Origin: DAOUKH01 sp034421515
GTDB taxonomy: Bacteria; Chloroflexota; Dehalococcoidia; SHYB01
NCBI GenBank assembly: GCA_034421515.1
Contig: DAOUKH010000062.1
Span: forward strand, 53,734 to 117,733
DNA: 64,000 bases
Direction: 5' to 3'
The translations under genes and the position numbers were made by a program. A model generated the notes under the pieces. It was given only the letters and a program-made list of their open reading frames with translations, ran no database searches and had not been told where the DNA came from. Of this stretch, positions 60,473-64,000 are shown piece after piece (position 1 is the first letter of the stretch; every line of letters starts with the position of its first letter).

Positions 60473-62905
60473 CTATCGGCCCGGCGTGTCCGGCGAGGTG
60501 GGGTGCCAAACGGCGATGCCGCGCTCGGCGAGCGAACGCAGCTCGTCGTCGCCGTAGCCGACCTCGCGAAGGACGGAGGCCGTGTCGTAGCCGAACGGCG
60601 CCGCGACCTCGGCCCGGCCCGGCGTCCTCGACAGCTTGACCGGCGGCCCCTGGCGCCACATCGACCAGCCTTCGTGGTGCTCGTGGTGGACGCGGAGGCC
60701 GCACGCCTCGACGACGGGGTCGGTGAGGAAGAACTCCTCCTGGTCGCCGGTGTCGGCGCGGACGCAGGCGACGCCGGCGGCGCGGAGGTCGGCCTCCCAA
60801 TCGCCGGCGCCGCGGGCGGCGAAGATCATGGAGAGTTCGGCGACGAGCTGGTCGTCGAAGCGGGCGCGGGCCTCCGCCGTGTCGAAGCGCGGGTCGGCGG
60901 GCAGGTCGAGCGCCCGGCGCAGGCGGTCCCAGTCGTCGCCGGTCGGCGCTTCGAGGAAGACCCAGCCGTCCTTGGCGCGGTAGAGGCGGCTCAGCGCGTG
61001 GGTGCCGCGGAGCGCGCGGTCGAGTTCGCGCCGCGCCGGCTTGCCGTCGTAGCGGATGAAGTCGTCGGAGCACATGTAGCAGTTGCTCATCACCATCGTC
61101 GTCTCGAGGTACTGGCCCTTGCCGGTGCGCTGGCGGTGGTAGAGGGCCATGGCGAGCGCGGCACCGACGGCGAGCGCCGAGGTGACGTCGGGGGAGCCCT
61201 CGTTGGCGCGGCGCAGGCGTTCGCCCTGGGCGATGATTTCGTCGACGCCCATCTCGACGTCGTTGGGCGGCGGCTCGTTGCCTCGCCCGACTTGCCACCA
61301 CTGGCCGCCGCTCAGCGCCCCGCCGATGGGGTGGAAGGCGGCGCGGCCCGCGCCGGGCCCCGTCGAGCCGTAGGAGCCCGCGTAGTGGTAGATGATCGAG
61401 GGATTGATGGTGCGTACGGTCTCGTAGTCGATGCCGCACCGCTCCGGCGCTTGCCCCCGCATGTTGTGCATGAGCGCGTCGGCCTTGGCGACGAGCTTGT
61501 GCACCGCAGCGCGGCCCTCCTCCGTCTTCAGGTCTATGACGACGCTTTCCTTGCCCTGGAAGGTGAAGCCGAGGCCGTTGCTCATGGGGCGGAACTCGTC
61601 GCCGCCGGGCGGCTCGATCTTGATGACGCGCGCGCCAAGGCCGGCGAGCAGGGTCGTGCCCACCGGCGCGGCGAGCCACGTCGAGAAGTCGAGGATGGTC
61701 ATGCCTTCGAGGGGCGGCGCTGACGGCGGCGCGCCGTCCACCCGCGGCGTGAGCGGGAGGAGGTCGGGCAGCGGCTCGGCGTCGTGCTCGCCGAGCAGCG
61801 GAGCGGGCGCGCCGATGACCGAGGGCGTGTCGCCGAACTTGATCAGCGGACCGATCTGCTGCGTCGCCCCGGCGGCTGGATCGTCGATCTCGACGACGCC
61901 GCCGTTATGCAACACGACGGGGTGGTCCATCGCCTGTTGCGTGCTGATGATCTTGTCGGCGGCCACACCCTTCTCCTGGAAGACGTCGAGCCACTCGTCG
62001 GCGGTCTTGGTCAGCATGGCCGAGACGATCATGCGGTGCAGGTGAATCTGGTCGCCGAGGTCCTTCCACACGAAGGGCGCGCCGGCGAACCTTGGGTCGT
62101 CGTAGATGTGGCTGAGGCCCATGGCGTCGATCCAGAGCGGGAAGAGGCGGGCGGCCATGTTTGCCATCTGCAGCCACTGCCCGTCCTTGCACCGGACGAC
62201 CATGTAGGGAAAGTTGACCGAGCCGCCGGCGCGCACCGGACCCGGTGGCTCCGTCGCGGGCCCGAGCAGTCCCTTGTCGACCTGCCGCCGCACCGAGCTG
62301 AACATGTCGTAGGCGGTGACCGAGCCGTACATGCTCGCTTCGAGGTGCTGGCCGAGGCCGGTGCGCTCCCGGTCGATGAGCGCGGCGGAGACGGCTTGGA
62401 GCAGCGTGTTGACCGTGGCCCACGACGCGTTCGGACGCACTCGCAGTGACGGCTCGTCGCGGCCCACTTCGACCTGGAACTTGAGCGGGACGCCACCCTT
62501 GGCCTCGACGATGGGACCGTAGGGCGGGAGGTCGGCGTAGTCGCCGTCGCCGGCGAAGGCGACGATCGAGGCGTGGATGAGGCGGGGGTTGATTTCGGCC
62601 AGCCGCGCCGGGTCGAGGCCGAACCGGGCCGCGTCCGCGTTGCGGGCGGTCTCCACAAGCACGTCCACCCGCCGCACGAGGTCGTCGAGCCGGGTGCGGC
62701 CGTCTTCGCTCTCGAGGTCGAGCACGATCCCGCGCTTGCCGCGGTTCCACATGATCCACGCCGGCATCGAACGGAAGGGGTCACCGCCGGGGCGCTCGGC
62801 CTTGATCACCTCCGCGCCGTTGTCGGCCATGATCATCGTGGCGAGGCTGCCCGCCATCCCCTCGGACAGATCGAGAACGCGGATACCCTCGAAGATCGTG
62901 CTCAT
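60473..62905 (-). CDS. Double-domain type III CoA-transferase (CaiB/BaiF x2)
   Basis: 810 residues made of two CaiB/BaiF domains in tandem (about 1-395 and 400-810; each begins with the typical strand, VLDLSEGMAGSLATMI and ILDFSTWLAAPVGTTL). The second domain has the expected catalytic Asp (SPDVTSALAVGAALAMAL), while the aligned part of the first reads RPNASWATVNTLLQAVSAAL without an Asp. Ordinary members are single-domain homodimers, so this is a fused pseudo-dimer probably with one active site. Starts at ATG 62905; nine bases after the amidohydrolase gene. Acid substrate unknown. Confidence 0.9.
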   Translation of the reverse strand: MSTIFEGIRVLDLSEGMAGSLATMIMADNGAEVIKAERPGGDPFRSMPAWIMWNRGKRGIVLDLESEDGRTRLDDLVRRVDVLVETARNADAARFGLDPARLAEINPRLIHASIVAFAGDGDYADLPPYGPIVEAKGGVPLKFQVEVGRDEPSLRVRPNASWATVNTLLQAVSAALIDRERTGLGQHLEASMYGSVTAYDMFSSVRRQVDKGLLGPATEPPGPVRAGGSVNFPYMVVRCKDGQWLQMANMAARLFPLWIDAMGLSHIYDDPRFAGAPFVWKDLGDQIHLHRMIVSAMLTKTADEWLDVFQEKGVAADKIISTQQAMDHPVVLHNGGVVEIDDPAAGATQQIGPLIKFGDTPSVIGAPAPLLGEHDAEPLPDLLPLTPRVDGAPPSAPPLEGMTILDFSTWLAAPVGTTLLAGLGARVIKIEPPGGDEFRPMSNGLGFTFQGKESVVIDLKTEEGRAAVHKLVAKADALMHNMRGQAPERCGIDYETVRTINPSIIYHYAGSYGSTGPGAGRAAFHPIGGALSGGQWWQVGRGNEPPPNDVEMGVDEIIAQGERLRRANEGSPDVTSALAVGAALAMALYHRQRTGKGQYLETTMVMSNCYMCSDDFIRYDGKPARRELDRALRGTHALSRLYRAKDGWVFLEAPTGDDWDRLRRALDLPADPRFDTAEARARFDDQLVAELSMIFAARGAGDWEADLRAAGVACVRADTGDQEEFFLTDPVVEACGLRVHHEHHEGWSMWRQGPPVKLSRTPGRAEVAAPFGYDTASVLREVGYGDDELRSLAERGIAVWHPTSPDTPGR

Positions 62906-62914
62906 GCCGTCGGT

Positions 62915-63787
62915 CTAGGCCTCCTTGCCCTGGGACAGCTCGGGCCAGAGGCGGAGCGCCGTGCCACCGAGGTACGCCGCGCGGTCGGGGGAGGAGAGGC
63001 CGGCGGTGGCCTCCTCCGCGAGCCCCAACAGCTCCGCGTAGGAGCGGTCGTGGGTCTGGGAGTAGTCCGAGCCCCACATCAGGCGGTCCGAGCCGAAGCG
63101 TTCGACGAGCGTTTCCATGAACTGCCGAGCGCCGCTCGCTTCCTCGGCCCGCTCCAGAAGGTTGGACGAGACCTTCAGGTTCAGGTTGGGGAAGTCGACG
63201 AGGGCGAAGTGCTCCGGGGCGTTCACGTAGGGCGGCCCGCCCTCGAGGTTGGGGAAGGCGAAGTGGTCGAGCGCGACCGGGATGTCCGGATAGCGTTGCA
63301 GGACATTCCGAAGCTGCCCCAACTGGTTGGGCAACATCGCGATGACGACGGGCATGCCGAGCTGGGCCGCCGTCTCCCATACGGGAAACGAACGCGGCTC
63401 GTCGAGCCACGTCGCGAGCGGCTTGGTGATGGTGAAGAGCCGCACGGCCCGCGCGCCGCGCTCGGCCCAGGAGCGCAGGGTGCCGGCGGGGTCCGGCGCC
63501 TCCATGTCAACGATGACGACGCTGGAGAAACGGTCGGGATAGACCGCCGCCGAGTCGACGACGTAGGCGTTGTCGTAGGAGTAGGCGCCCATGGCCTGGA
63601 CGAGGAGCGCGCCGTCGACGCCCGCCCCGTCCATGACCTCCAACAGCTGCTCGGCGCTGGCGGGGACGTCCTCGAACCAGGATGCCGGACGGCGGTCGTC
63701 GCCGGTGCCCTGGTCGAGTCCATAGGGCTGCAGGGGATACTTCGTCTTGTCGGGGGCGATGATGTGCGAGTGGGTGTCGATGATCAT
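62915..63787 (-). CDS. Amidohydrolase-2 family hydrolase (lactonase/decarboxylase-like)
   Basis: 290 residues, shorter than the other eight family members here. First-strand motif MIIDTHSHIIAP (HxH), mid-barrel VALDHFAFPN, and the late Asp in LMWGSDYSQTH. This short form with an HxH motif resembles 2-pyrone-4,6-dicarboxylate hydrolase-like and related proteins. ATG 63787 begins at the first strand; upstream codons are Arg-rich and unlike the family. Co-directional with the double CoA-transferase, nine bases apart. Confidence 0.87.
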   Translation of the reverse strand: MIIDTHSHIIAPDKTKYPLQPYGLDQGTGDDRRPASWFEDVPASAEQLLEVMDGAGVDGALLVQAMGAYSYDNAYVVDSAAVYPDRFSSVVIVDMEAPDPAGTLRSWAERGARAVRLFTITKPLATWLDEPRSFPVWETAAQLGMPVVIAMLPNQLGQLRNVLQRYPDIPVALDHFAFPNLEGGPPYVNAPEHFALVDFPNLNLKVSSNLLERAEEASGARQFMETLVERFGSDRLMWGSDYSQTHDRSYAELLGLAEEATAGLSSPDRAAYLGGTALRLWPELSQGKEA

Positions 63788-64000
63788 GCGGCGGCCCTCA
63801 TGGCTTCGCCTTGTCGGCCCTTGAAGCGCCCTTTGCGGCGCGCGAGCCCGCATAGGGTAGCGCCCCTTGAGGCCGAGGCCAACCGCGCCGGGTGGGTGAC
63901 GCGGCCTCCTCCTGTAGGGCCGTGTCGGAACGCGTGATAGACTCGCTCCGTGCCCCCGTCGTACACGTCGGCGCGGGCGCTTGAAGGAGCCCTTTGTTCC

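Noticed and set aside
61149..61679. N-terminal extension of the AbiJ-like frame to 61679
   Set aside because: The extension is a shifted frame of the double CoA-transferase gene with very high Arg content; the AbiJ-like similarity and the composition change begin at the ATG at 60461.

Overview
The window is a dense, high-GC bacterial segment with short intergenic gaps and no rRNA or tRNA that I can see. Its gene content is dominated by paralogous catabolic enzymes: amidohydrolase-2 TIM barrels, short-chain dehydrogenases, flavin/F420 luciferase-like monooxygenases, type III CoA-transferases, crotonases, an enolase-superfamily enzyme, peptide-type ABC importers and monocarboxylate-type MFS carriers. 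That mixture resembles genomes of uncultivated Chloroflexota of the SAR202/Dehalococcoidia type, but this placement is an inference from gene content, not from a marker gene.

Layout. 1-4.5 kb: the end of an amidase, three alpha/beta-hydrolase-fold paralogs without a recognisable Ser-His triad, and an isochorismatase-like hydrolase. 4.6-10.6 kb: a complete peptide-type ABC importer, with the binding protein divergent from the two permeases and two ATPases. 10.6-14.1 kb: an SDR, a sulfotransferase and a DUF1214 protein on the minus strand. 14.3-15.6 kb: a CoA-transferase. 15.6-24.6 kb: a minus-strand operon (binding protein with a collagen-like linker, amidohydrolase, D-aminoacylase-like enzyme, two ABC permeases, molybdenum hydroxylase large subunit) with a visible promoter at its head. 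24.8-30.3 kb: two crotonases, a cysteine-less isochorismatase-like protein, a YfbK-type VWA lipoprotein and an acyl-CoA dehydrogenase. 30.4-31.7 kb: a DinB/maleylpyruvate-isomerase-like protein and a peroxiredoxin-like selenoprotein. 31.7-46.5 kb: a luciferase-like enzyme, four tandem amidohydrolase paralogs, two SDRs, three more amidohydrolases and a third binding protein. 46.6-49.1 kb: two paralogous ferritin-like di-iron proteins, one with damaged metal ligands. 49.3-50.2 kb: a lower-GC gene with a nucleotide-hydrolase/deoxyribosyltransferase-like C-terminus. 50.3-55.1 kb: a plus-strand operon opened by a UGSC-family selenoprotein. 55.2-55.9 kb: a HicB-HicA toxin-antitoxin pair. 56-64 kb: an enolase-superfamily enzyme, a D-2-hydroxyacid dehydrogenase, an MFS carrier, an AbiJ-like protein, a double CoA-transferase and a ninth amidohydrolase.

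The most important observation is that two genes are each split by an in-frame TGA at a conserved active-site position: a peroxiredoxin-like protein (TGA 31387-31389) and a UGSC-family protein (TGA 50637-50639). In both, a perfect short hairpin with a three-base loop beginning with G lies about 20 bases after the TGA, the geometry expected of a bacterial SECIS element. Both are best read as selenoproteins, which implies a selenocysteine decoding system elsewhere in the genome. The UGSC gene heads a five-gene operon (selenoprotein, a cysteine-rich protein of unknown function, SDR, luciferase-like monooxygenase, MFS carrier), which is the best candidate here for an undescribed pathway.
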